Of a stretch of 44,164 bases of DNA, positions 1-7,013 are shown in pieces. Below the pieces are notes generated by a model. That model did not search any database, was not told where the DNA came from, and was given only the letters and a program-made list of their open reading frames with translations. Origin of the DNA: a virus; IMG/VR virus record IMGVR_UViG_3300042934_001089, positions 1-44,164 of that record. One strand, 5' to 3'. The stretch's first letter is position 1. Each line of letters begins with the position of its first letter. The position numbers and the translations under genes are program-made.

Positions 1-21
1 GGGCAGGAAGTCGTTCGTCAT
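1..21 (-). CDS. First seven codons of a small membrane protein, cut by the window edge
   Basis: The reverse strand reads ATG ACG AAC GAC TTC CTG CCC and then runs off base 1. These are the first seven codons of the complete 55-aa membrane protein found at 43774-43941. The gene is divergent from the small gene that starts at 69. Its truncation here is an end effect, not a mutation. Confidence 0.6.
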
Positions 22-68
22 GTGCACATTCTGGACGAGGCCGTCGACATCGCCGCTACGCTGCCGCG

Positions 69-242
69 ATGGACACCATCACGCCGCCGGAACTCGCCGA
101 CGAACTCGGCCACATCGAGACCCGCCGTGGACGCAAGATCCGCGCATACCTCCGTACGAAGTACCCCGATCACCCGAAGGGTGACTGGTGGATGCTCACC
201 CCCGACCAGGCCGATGATGTCCGGGCGCACTTCTCCTCCTGA
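69..242 (+). CDS. Small conserved protein, 57 aa (left copy)
   Basis: An ATG-to-TGA frame of 57 residues, rich in charged residues, with a motif KYPDHPKGDWWMLTP around residues 32-46. The family is not recognised; the compact fold with a WW-containing basic segment could bind DNA. A near-identical protein is encoded at 43989-44162. The differences between copies are overwhelmingly synonymous; the visible protein changes are D/G and D/E (GDWW versus GGWW, TPDQ versus TPEQ). That pattern shows the frame is real and under purifying selection. There is no Shine-Dalgarno sequence; a TACGCT -10-like box ends 6 bases before the ATG, so translation is probably leaderless. Confidence 0.75.
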   Translation: MDTITPPELADELGHIETRRGRKIRAYLRTKYPDHPKGDWWMLTPDQADDVRAHFSS

Positions 243-372
243 CCCGCTCGACGCGGTCGCGCAGCCACCCTGTCCCGAGTGCGGGACGGTGCTGCGTGAC
301 GATCCCCGCGGGCTCGAGTGCTGCACCTGCGGCGTGCTGTTCCTCCGCGACGGCACCCGCGTCACCCGCTGA
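214..372 (+). CDS. Possible zinc-ribbon protein, about 52 aa
   Basis: The frame ends at TGA 370-372 and contains CPECG and, about 15 residues later, CCTCG. Two paired-cysteine knuckles at this spacing are typical of a small zinc ribbon. The start is uncertain: the first plausible ATGs (214, 217) overlap the 3' end of the preceding 57-aa gene by about 29 bases. The frame sits just upstream of the next small plus-strand genes and runs in the same direction. Coding status rests only on the cysteine pattern and position, so it remains tentative. Confidence 0.4.
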   Translation: MMSGRTSPPDPLDAVAQPPCPECGTVLRDDPRGLECCTCGVLFLRDGTRVTR

Positions 373-398
373 GGCCAGTCGCCGTCGGCGGTCAGTCG

Positions 399-404
399 TA
401 CGAT
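399..404 (+). promoter_or_regulatory. -10 box TACGAT for a leaderless gene
   Basis: TACGAT fits the actinobacterial TANNNT -10 pattern and ends 7 bases before the ATG at 412, so the transcript should begin at or within a base or two of the start codon. No Shine-Dalgarno sequence is visible. The -35 region is not recognisable. Confidence 0.5.
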
Positions 405-411
405 CGAACCC

Positions 412-681
412 ATGTTCATCGGACTGATCCGCCCCGTCGAGAAGCAGACCCGCGAGGTTCGAGGCGAGGGCATCGCCGCCATCCACGAGCAGCTCGAGGC
501 GCCTGCCGGATGGGAGCTGACGCAGGCACACATGGGACGCCAGCCCGGGACGACGGAGTTCTTCACGGTCGGACAGTTCGCGCGACGTGACGAGCCGACC
601 GAGATCGAAGCCGACGACCGCGAGGCCCTGCGCGCGAAGGTCCCCGAGGGCCACGAGCTGCTCGCCATCATCCAGCGATGA
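412..681 (+). CDS. Hypothetical protein, 89 aa
   Basis: Small soluble protein beginning MFIGLIRPVEKQTREV, with an alternating hydrophobic pattern that suggests a mixed alpha/beta fold. The family is not recognised. The start is set by the ATG at 412, eight bases from a TACGAT box. Its TGA overlaps the ATG of the next gene in an ATGA junction, so the two are translationally coupled. It belongs to the rightward accessory block beside the predicted prophage end, away from the structural genes. Confidence 0.65.
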   Translation: MFIGLIRPVEKQTREVRGEGIAAIHEQLEAPAGWELTQAHMGRQPGTTEFFTVGQFARRDEPTEIEADDREALRAKVPEGHELLAIIQR

Positions 682-998
682 CCGTCCTGCACCCCGACGT
701 CCTGCTGAGCATCTCGCTCAGCGCCGCGATGAGCCGGAACCAGTACACGGCCGACCCGCAGCCGATCATCGACGAGCTGCGCCAGCTCGGCGGCGGGCGC
801 CCCGACATCCTCCTGCCCGACGTCGGCCGATGGATCGGGTACCACGGGATCCCGGAGAACGCGGCCCTCACGTCCGCGCTGCTCGAGGCGTTCCCCGGCG
901 CGGTGCCGTTCATCGCCGAGGGACAGCGGACCCGCGACCGTGGCTCGCACAGCACCCCGCGCGTGAACGACGAAAAGCCCCCGACCGCCTCGAGATGA
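678..998 (+). CDS. Hypothetical protein, 106 aa
   Basis: Starts in an ATGA overlap with the upstream 89-aa gene. It has a serine-rich hydrophobic N-terminus and a middle segment DVGRWIGYHGIPENAAL; no known family is recognised. Its last codons and stop lie inside the hairpin at 976-1012, so the transcription terminator doubles as its C-terminal coding sequence (codons for KPPTASR). It closes the small two-gene operon that starts at 412. Confidence 0.6.
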   Translation: MTVLHPDVLLSISLSAAMSRNQYTADPQPIIDELRQLGGGRPDILLPDVGRWIGYHGIPENAALTSALLEAFPGAVPFIAEGQRTRDRGSHSTPRVNDEKPPTASR

Positions 999-1012
999 GG
1001 CAGCCGGGGGCT
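976..1012 (+). terminator. Hairpin terminator closing the 412-998 operon
   Basis: Outer arms AGCCCCCG (976-983) and CGGGGGCT (1005-1012) enclose an inner stem GCCTC/GAGGC (987-991 and 997-1001). The left arm is preceded by AAAA and the right arm is followed by GAGAGTATTTCC. The stop codon of the upstream gene (996-998) lies within it. The form matches the GC-rich, weak U-tract terminators of actinobacteria. Confidence 0.7.
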
Positions 1013-1130
1013 GAGAGTATTTCCTGCTTTGGGTATCGACGCGGGATGACCTTCGCGCATGAGAAGGTGTGTCGAACACGTTTCGCGCAAGTTTCTTGCG
1101 GGCGACAGGACCAGTCGAGTTGGAGATACC

Positions 1131-2234
1131 GTGACCAAGCTGTCCCTATCGGTGCGACCCCTGCCGGACGGAGTCGAAGCCAAGATCGGCGGGCTGGGCA
1201 GCACCAGCGACTCGATTCGCTTCACGTCGACCACTCACGTCCTGTCCGCGGAGCCCACTGCCTGGCTTCCGGTTGCGACCCTCACAGCGATGTCAGCGGC
1301 CGCGCCTGTCGAGATCGCAGGCCGCGTCGACTCGATCGCGCTCGACGGGGCCCGGCGGGCACAGCGCCTGCTGGCGGGCTGGCACCGTGACATGCGACCT
1401 GTCGCAGTATCCGCCGGCGAGGTGTACGCGCCTTCAGTTGGGACGGGTCGCGGTACCGGGGTGTTCTTCAGCGGCGGCGTTGACTCGTTCTATTCAGCAG
1501 TCGCGTCAGGCGAGGAAATCTCCCACGCGATCTTCGTCACCGGTTTCGACGTGGACCCGGGAGACGCAGAGCTGGCAGAGGCAGCGCGGGCCGGCGCGCG
1601 CGATGCCGCGACGGAGATGGGTCTGACGTTCGTAGAAGTCACGACCAATGTCAGGACGGTCACAGATCCCCTCGGCGACTGGGGCGTCAAATTTCACGGC
1701 GCTGCTCTAGCCACCGTGGCACTGCTGCTCTCCGACACTGTGCATAGGGTTGTTGTGCCGGCCAGCTATCACACCACCGAACTGTTCGCGTGGGGGTCAC
1801 ACCCCGAACTCGACCCACTTTGGAGCTCAACCACGGTTCAGCTCCGCCATCACGGAGAAGACGCCACACGACCGGAGAAGGTCCAGTTCATCGCGAGCAA
1901 CGCGTCCGCGATGAGGCACCTGCGGGTGTGCTGGGAGAACCGGCACGGACGGTACAACTGCGGCGAGTGCGAGAAATGCATCCGCACGATGATCAATCTC
2001 CGCGCTGCCGGGGCGCTGGGGCGTTGCCAGACACTGCCGGACTCGATCGACATTCGCGTCCTCGACGGCTACCGGTCGGGTCACGGTTCGGCTCTATTCG
2101 CTCAGCAAAATCTCGAAGCGCTCCGCAATAACGGAGTCGACGACGTCGAACTTACGCGGGCGCTGCGTCGTATCGTCCGGCGCGCACCGCTCTGGGATGC
2201 CGCCAGGAAGGCGAGACGCCTGATCCGCCGCTAG
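1131..2234 (+). CDS. QueC-like PP-loop ATP pyrophosphatase family protein
   Basis: A 367-aa protein with the PP-loop signature SGGVDS at residues 114-119, which binds ATP and adenylates a substrate. A four-cysteine cluster follows (C267, then CGECEKC with C277, C280, C283) that resembles the QueC zinc site with slightly longer first spacing. The first 105 residues form a separate N-terminal domain. The GTG start is preceded by GGAG five bases upstream. QueC makes preQ0, but no QueD, QueE or FolE partner is present. Relatives of this type are met in actinobacterial surface-polysaccharide clusters and their substrate is unknown. Codon use is less GC-biased than in the phage core, suggesting transfer. 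It heads a rightward cassette ending in an O-antigen-ligase-like gene. Confidence 0.8.
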   Translation: MTKLSLSVRPLPDGVEAKIGGLGSTSDSIRFTSTTHVLSAEPTAWLPVATLTAMSAAAPVEIAGRVDSIALDGARRAQRLLAGWHRDMRPVAVSAGEVYAPSVGTGRGTGVFFSGGVDSFYSAVASGEEISHAIFVTGFDVDPGDAELAEAARAGARDAATEMGLTFVEVTTNVRTVTDPLGDWGVKFHGAALATVALLLSDTVHRVVVPASYHTTELFAWGSHPELDPLWSSTTVQLRHHGEDATRPEKVQFIASNASAMRHLRVCWENRHGRYNCGECEKCIRTMINLRAAGALGRCQTLPDSIDIRVLDGYRSGHGSALFAQQNLEALRNNGVDDVELTRALRRIVRRAPLWDAARKARRLIRR

Positions 2235-2324
2235 CGCAGCGCAGTAGCGAGAGGGAGCGGACAAGACCCGCAGAACCGCGATGAGGCCGGCACGTTACGA
2301 TTCGACGCAAGGGTCGCGGATCGC

Positions 2325-2354
2325 TTGGTGCGCACCTTGGACTGCCAGTACATT
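2325..2354 (+). promoter_or_regulatory. Promoter TTGGTG-18-TACATT
   Basis: A -35 element TTGGTG (2325-2330) and a -10 element TACATT (2349-2354) are separated by 18 bases. The box ends 6 bases before the ATG at 2361, so this is a leaderless start. It allows the middle of the cassette to be expressed independently of the PP-loop gene. Confidence 0.55.
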
Positions 2355-2360
2355 TCTGGC

Positions 2361-2615
2361 ATGCCCGAAGCACCCGTGACGATCCGCGACGTCTACCAAG
2401 CGATTCGCAGTCAGCTGCCTGAAGGAAGCCACATCGCGCGTGAACTCATCGAAGGATTGATGCCGTGCGCAGACGAACCGAATACCGTCCGCGTCAACGC
2501 TTCGATCCAGCTTCTCGTCCAAGCGATAGTGCGTCTAGACGAAGTTGTCAGCGCCGCGGTCAGCTACGAGCTGGGACCCAACGAGCCCGCTGGCGAAGCG
2601 ACGAGGCGGCCGTAG
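2361..2615 (+). CDS. Small helical hypothetical protein, 84 aa
   Basis: Starts MPEAPVTIRDVYQAI and is almost entirely amphipathic helix, with a long hydrophobic stretch (SIQLLVQAIVRLDEVVSAAV) suited to dimerisation or packing against a partner. There is no known domain. The start is fixed by the leaderless promoter immediately upstream. It lies between the PP-loop enzyme and two membrane-protein genes and is probably part of the same accessory cassette. Confidence 0.6.
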   Translation: MPEAPVTIRDVYQAIRSQLPEGSHIARELIEGLMPCADEPNTVRVNASIQLLVQAIVRLDEVVSAAVSYELGPNEPAGEATRRP

Positions 2616-2623
2616 CCGTCACG

Positions 2624-2629
2624 TAGAAT
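2624..2629 (+). promoter_or_regulatory. -10 box TAGAAT for a leaderless gene
   Basis: TAGAAT lies 8 bases before the ATG at 2638, repeating the arrangement seen at 399 and 2349. The -35 region is not convincing. Confidence 0.4.
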
Positions 2630-2637
2630 CCGTCAAC

Positions 2638-2829
2638 ATGGGACGACGTCAACTACAGGTCCTCGGGGTATGCCTCATCATCCTGGGCGCCGCTGGGGCA
2701 GCAGCCGTCGTCGTCCTATCCGGCGGATGGGACGAGGGCGGGATGGGTAGCAACATCGCTACCGCTGGTGGCGCGTTACCGGCGGTATTCGGCGCCATGC
2801 TCCTGTGGCACACGCGCGAGACGTCCTGA
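2638..2829 (+). CDS. Small two-helix membrane protein, 63 aa
   Basis: Two hydrophobic segments (about residues 7-27 and 36-57) are separated by a short glycine-rich loop containing GGWDEGGMG. A basic MGRRQ start suggests an N-in hairpin in the cytoplasmic membrane. It is not a recognised family. Its TGA overlaps the ATG of the O-antigen-ligase-like gene (TGATG), so the two are coupled and may act together. A small holin-like architecture is possible but the context argues for a role with the ligase. Confidence 0.6.
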   Translation: MGRRQLQVLGVCLIILGAAGAAAVVVLSGGWDEGGMGSNIATAGGALPAVFGAMLLWHTRETS

Positions 2830-4226
2830 TGCTCGAACCCCGTCGCAGCACATATGTCCCAACCCTGATCGCGGGAGCGAGTGCGGTCGCCCTTGTTCTC
2901 TTCGGAACGCGGTGGGGCAGCTACATCGGCGTAGCTCCGCTGTTCCTCACCGACATCCTGCTGGGGGCCGCCACGGTCCACTACCTGCTCGGGATGTGGC
3001 GCGCACCGCGACCAGCTCTTGGTATCGCTCGGCTGCCGATCCTAATTCTGGCGTGCTCGGTATGGGTGATCGCACGTTTTGTGCTGGGCGCCAACCTCGG
3101 GTTCGAAGCTATCCGCGACTTCGCGCCTTACCTCTATATCGCCGTCGCGATACTCGGATGGCACGCTGCGATGCGCGCAACGGAAGCAGAGAAGTCGCGC
3201 ACGGTCAAGCTGCTCACATGGGCACTCGCACTGCACGCCGCCTGGTACACCGCCCAGGCGCTAGTGCCCACGCTCCCGCTCCTGCTGCCTCAACTATCAG
3301 CCGCGCAGGACCTCCACGTCTTCTCCCCACGGCCCGACGTCGACTGCGCCCTCATCGGGGTCCTCGCCGGTCTACTTCTCACCCGCGCTCTGGAGGCGCG
3401 CCGATGGCGCTTCCTTAACCTTCTTGGCTTCGCCGCATGCTGGGGAGCCATTCTCTTGTCGATGACTCGCGCAGGCGTGCTGGGAGCGGCAACCGCGACA
3501 GCACTCGCCATCGTGCTCGTGCTCGCAGGCTCGAAGGCTGGCAAGTCACGAAAGCTCGAACTCGTCTCCGTCGCACCACTGATCCTGGTCGCCTTCATCG
3601 CGATCGTCCCCACCACCGACGTTGGGACTAAATTCCTAGCCACGCTTGACCCCAGCCTTGCCGCATCGAGCACCGTCGCCGAAGGGGCAGCGGGAACCAC
3701 TCGCGCTCGCTCGAACGCCTGGGATGCTGTCGCGGAGTGGACGCTCAACGATCCACAGCGCGCGATCGTCGGCGTCGGCTTCGGGCCGAACTTCCTTGTG
3801 GATTCAGGTGCCAGTATCCTCCTCGTCAGCAACGCGGAGGGTGGGGAAGACGTCCCACGGTCTCCTCACAATTTCTGGATCGGGACCTTTGCGCGTCTGG
3901 GCGCTGTCGGCCTCGCTCTCGTCGGGGCCGCGGTCGTCATGGCGCTAGGCCGGACGTGGCGTTCGCGCCGGGTCCTGACTTCGGACCCGCTCGCGCTGCT
4001 CACCGCCCTCATACCTGCCGCGTTGTTGATTCCAGCCACCTTCGGGGTGGTTCTCGAATCACCGTTCGCTGCTGTCCCGTTCTGGTGGTCGATCGGCGTA
4101 TCTCTTGCCCTGTACCAGCGGCGTGCGGGGACGGCCGACTTCGGTCGTGCAATCCCCGCACGCATCAGTCGCGCCCGATCTCAAAGGCCCGTCAGTCGCG
4201 TCGCGACGAGGGCCGCAAGCTCGTAA
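2829..4226 (+). CDS. O-antigen ligase/polymerase-like (Wzy-type) membrane protein
   Basis: A 465-aa protein with roughly ten to twelve membrane segments. Features typical of the Wzy/WaaL ligase fold are SMTRAGVLG (211-219), a soluble loop with a TRARSNAW arginine-tryptophan motif (291-298) and SPHNFWI (345-351). Such enzymes join or polymerise lipid-linked sugars on the outer face of the cytoplasmic membrane. The ATG at 2829 overlaps the previous stop; a start 24 bases earlier is possible. In a phage it would alter host surface glycans during lysogeny. The arginine-rich C-terminus overlaps the convergent tail-fibre gene by 46 bases. Codon use again looks less phage-like than the core genes. 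Confidence 0.75.
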   Translation: MLEPRRSTYVPTLIAGASAVALVLFGTRWGSYIGVAPLFLTDILLGAATVHYLLGMWRAPRPALGIARLPILILACSVWVIARFVLGANLGFEAIRDFAPYLYIAVAILGWHAAMRATEAEKSRTVKLLTWALALHAAWYTAQALVPTLPLLLPQLSAAQDLHVFSPRPDVDCALIGVLAGLLLTRALEARRWRFLNLLGFAACWGAILLSMTRAGVLGAATATALAIVLVLAGSKAGKSRKLELVSVAPLILVAFIAIVPTTDVGTKFLATLDPSLAASSTVAEGAAGTTRARSNAWDAVAEWTLNDPQRAIVGVGFGPNFLVDSGASILLVSNAEGGEDVPRSPHNFWIGTFARLGAVGLALVGAAVVMALGRTWRSRRVLTSDPLALLTALIPAALLIPATFGVVLESPFAAVPFWWSIGVSLALYQRRAGTADFGRAIPARISRARSQRPVSRVATRAASS

Positions 4227-6070
4227 CCGTCCTGCGTCGGATGTAAGCCGTCACTCTGGATGAGCACACCCAACCCTCGCGGATCGCGCAGGTAGGCGTC
4301 GTAGAAGTCGAGGAACCCCCAGCGCTTGACGCCTGCCAGCGCGCGTAGCTCGTCAATTCGACGGACGTGCGCCTGACCGTAAGCGGCTTCGTTCGGCCAT
4401 GCCGAAGTGTGCGGGTTCTGCCCGACAACGGCCACAGACGCGAGCGGCAGCCGGTCCTGGACTGCGGCAACCCAGTCGGCGTACGGCTTAGTCCACTGCG
4501 CGCCGCCGACCTTCGTGACCTCGTTGTGGCTGTCGTCGAAGATCTCAAGCACCTGGCCGTAGTTCGGCGTCTCGAGCTTCAACCGCGTCGCATCCGTGTG
4601 ATAGGTCATGTCGCTGCCCGAACGTGAGGCATTGATGACGGTGAGCGTTGGCGAGCCGCCGATCGTTGTAGCCGAATCTCCGAAGCGCTCCCAAAGTTCC
4701 GGGAGCGCGGGAGCGATGAGGGGCCCGTTGACACCGTCGCGGATCTGAACCTCGTAAATCTTGCCGGGGAAACCGCCGCCGGACGGCTGCCAGTCCTCTG
4801 CGCCAATCTCGAGCTGAGAGACGGTGGTCGCGAACATCGCGGACGCTGCTCCGGAGAACGACTGGGTCGATCCGAGCTGAGTCCATGTCAACGCTGCAGC
4901 GCCGAATGCGCTGTCGACTGCGGTGTAGAACTTGCAGGTCTCAGAGGTGCCCGGAACGATCTCGTTGGTCACTCGGAGCCACATCGGTGAGCCATCGCTG
5001 GGCGGCGTGACGGCTACTGACGACACCCAGTCGGCGTTCCAGCCTGTGCCGTTCTTCGACACCGCAATCCGAAGAAATCCGCTCTGAGAGAGGCGCCACC
5101 TGAACTGGTTGACGGTCGAGTAACCGGATGCCCCGTTCGGGAACTTCCGCGCGATCAGCGTCCGCTCTCCGCCGCTGCCCGGCACCCAGGAGTCAGGTAG
5201 CACCTTCATGCGGAGGTCGAGATTGCCCGTCGTGAACGCCGTCTTGCTCGCGTCCTCGGGGTAGTAGCGAAGTGATCGGGTAGTGGTACGTACGTAGCGG
5301 GGTCCATCGGAACCTGCCTGCAACACGACAGGCGGGCGGAAGTCCTGAGTGGCGTGATCCCACGTCCGGGACTCAACTCGGATGCCTGGATAAGCGGCGG
5401 CAAGCTTCTTGGCGTACCGGGTGACCCATCGAAGATCGGCCGGGTTCGAACCGTCTGAGTCTCCAGTGGAGTCACCACGCCGTCCGAAAGCGACCGATCG
5501 CCCGGCATCGAGCGCAGACCGGAGGGCCCGGAATGCGAGGTCCGTGTCGTCCACCGACGCGGCGATCTGCCCAGCAATGGCAGCGCTTACCGCAGTCGCC
5601 GTCTTGGAGGCCGGGTTCTTGAGCAGGCCCTCGGTGATGGTGTCGTTCGTGTTCCCGACGGCCGCCGCCTCCGCTGCAGCTTCGACGGCGGCAGCCTGCG
5701 CCGCCACCGCGTTCAGCCGAGCGAGTTCCGCCGCCTGCGCGCTGCTGGCCGCGGCACCCGCGTTCCCCGAGGCCATCGCGGCAGCCGCTTCTGCGGCGTT
5801 TGCGTAGACCGACAGCGACGTCATCGGAGTACGGAGCGACCCGGAGACGACGACGATCTGCATCGTCTGGTTTACGACCCGGAACGCCGGGTAGATCCCG
5901 AGGTCCGAGGACCGCAGCTCGGGCATCGGCACGCCCTGCAGGTCGGTGAGCGCGAGCGGCGTGGACAGCGTCGTGTCGGCCAGGGCGTAGACCTGTGCCG
6001 TCGCATTCCTGACGGCGTTGCCGTTGCCGTCTGCGGCGAGCGTCGCCGGGAAGTAGTCGATGATCGCCAC
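4181..6070 (-). CDS. Tail fibre/appendage protein with SGNH hydrolase interrupted by a LamG-like domain
   Basis: A 629-aa protein. Residues 1-90 form a virion-attachment domain, 90-145 an alanine-rich helical stalk, and 190-629 an SGNH/GDSL esterase. Block I is GRRGDSTGD (Ser201). A jelly-roll or LamG-like beta domain of about residues 270-460 is inserted. The later blocks follow: SRSGSDM (about 492), DSHNEV (Asn516) and SDGLHPTQDGY (Asp607, His610). It probably de-esterifies host surface glycan during adsorption. It is the last gene of the late operon and its 3' end overlaps the convergent ligase-like gene. Confidence 0.8.
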   Translation of the reverse strand: MAIIDYFPATLAADGNGNAVRNATAQVYALADTTLSTPLALTDLQGVPMPELRSSDLGIYPAFRVVNQTMQIVVVSGSLRTPMTSLSVYANAAEAAAAMASGNAGAAASSAQAAELARLNAVAAQAAAVEAAAEAAAVGNTNDTITEGLLKNPASKTATAVSAAIAGQIAASVDDTDLAFRALRSALDAGRSVAFGRRGDSTGDSDGSNPADLRWVTRYAKKLAAAYPGIRVESRTWDHATQDFRPPVVLQAGSDGPRYVRTTTRSLRYYPEDASKTAFTTGNLDLRMKVLPDSWVPGSGGERTLIARKFPNGASGYSTVNQFRWRLSQSGFLRIAVSKNGTGWNADWVSSVAVTPPSDGSPMWLRVTNEIVPGTSETCKFYTAVDSAFGAAALTWTQLGSTQSFSGAASAMFATTVSQLEIGAEDWQPSGGGFPGKIYEVQIRDGVNGPLIAPALPELWERFGDSATTIGGSPTLTVINASRSGSDMTYHTDATRLKLETPNYGQVLEIFDDSHNEVTKVGGAQWTKPYADWVAAVQDRLPLASVAVVGQNPHTSAWPNEAAYGQAHVRRIDELRALAGVKRWGFLDFYDAYLRDPRGLGVLIQSDGLHPTQDGYELAALVATRLTGL

Positions 6071-6104
6071 GTCGGCGCTCCTCTCGGGTCAGGGGTAGGG
6101 AGGG

Positions 6105-6491
6105 TCAGCCGAGTGCGCGGCGCGATTCGACCGCGGACTGGTAGGCGACACGGCCGACGACCTTCGGGTCGGGCAGCACGACGTCTTCGCCCTCGAGGAC
6201 GCTGTCCTTCGGGACGGAGCCGAGGCCGATCTTCGTCAGCCAGCGGTTCACCTTCGGGATTGCCATAATGCGGGTCACGACGGACGCGATCGCGACGAGC
6301 GAGGCGAGGACGCCGGTCGCCCACGCGATCCAAGATGCGGGCAGGATCTTCGCCAGCTCGGCGAGTACCTCGGGCGCGACGGCCGCGACCGCGAGGATGG
6401 CGGCGGCGATGGTCGTGGCACCGGAGATGAGCACGGCGATTGCGGTGCGCAGCACGCGCTGCGTCTTGAACCAGATCTCGGGAACGTTCAT
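6105..6491 (-). CDS. Two-helix membrane protein, holin candidate, 128 aa
   Basis: Two hydrophobic helices (about residues 15-40 and 53-77) are followed by a soluble, partly basic tail ending SRRALG. Size, topology and position between endolysin and tail fibre fit a holin, but two neighbouring genes also encode membrane proteins, so which one makes the hole cannot be decided by sequence alone. GAGG lies just upstream of the ATG. Confidence 0.6.
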   Translation of the reverse strand: MNVPEIWFKTQRVLRTAIAVLISGATTIAAAILAVAAVAPEVLAELAKILPASWIAWATGVLASLVAIASVVTRIMAIPKVNRWLTKIGLGSVPKDSVLEGEDVVLPDPKVVGRVAYQSAVESRRALG

Positions 6492-6506
6492 GGTGACCTC
6501 CTCAGG

Positions 6507-7013
6507 TCAGAGAGTGGTGACGGTGTCCTCGACCCCATCGGGCAGGACGTCGGTGATGCGGATCTCGAACAGTGCGGAGTCGGCGCCGGGGTCGAGCGCG
6601 ATCTGCGCCCACTCGACGACCTCGGAGTACGAGATCGAGCCGGTCACTCGCGCCTTGGCTTCGAGGTACTGGATGGCCTTGCGGAGACGGTCGCGTTCGA
6701 GGACCGCCCGCTCAAGGTCGGACTGCAGACCGGGCACGAGCTTGGCGAGGCCCTTGTACGTCTCCGCCTCCGCCGACACGGTGTCGAGCAGGGTCTGATA
6801 GCGGGCGACGTCGTCGTTCGCGCGGTCGAGCAGCCGGAGGATGAGATCGTTCGCGATCTTGTTCGCCTCGTTCGCGTCGGCCGGCGTCCGGTCCTGCCGG
6901 GCGCGACGGTTCTCGCGAGCGACGCGCCACGTGAAGATGCCGGTGATCGTGAGTCCGAGTACCGACAGTCCGCCGAGAAGCATCTGCAGCGCGAACTGCA
7001 GCTCAGGGGTCAC
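6507..7013 (-). CDS. Membrane-anchored coiled-coil protein of the lysis region, 168 aa
   Basis: One N-terminal membrane helix (about residues 8-29), then a basic stretch (RENRRARQDR) and a long predicted coiled coil (about 45-120), ending in a small domain. The basic segment after the helix suggests an N-out anchor with the coil in the cytoplasm. Its start overlaps the upstream membrane-protein gene. It could be a holin regulator or spanin-like partner; no family is recognised. Confidence 0.6.
   Translation of the reverse strand: MTPELQFALQMLLGGLSVLGLTITGIFTWRVARENRRARQDRTPADANEANKIANDLILRLLDRANDDVARYQTLLDTVSAEAETYKGLAKLVPGLQSDLERAVLERDRLRKAIQYLEAKARVTGSISYSEVVEWAQIALDPGADSALFEIRITDVLPDGVEDTVTTL

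Larger units (their letters stand above)
1..244. repeat. Left copy of the terminal direct repeat
   Basis: Bases 1-127 are identical to 43921-44047. From base 128 the two copies differ at 11 of the next 117 positions, mostly at third codon positions of the shared 57-aa gene. An exact repeat of precisely 127 bases starting at base 1 is the size of a common assembler k-mer. It is therefore read as the overlap that closes a circular genome, with the drifting part reflecting two strain variants of one locus. A true tandem gene duplication is the alternative. Confidence 0.85.

Noticed and set aside
1131-2234. A queuosine/7-deazaguanine DNA-modification pathway
   Set aside because: Only the QueC-like gene is present; no FolE, QueD, QueE or DpdA/transglycosylase homologue is visible in the window.
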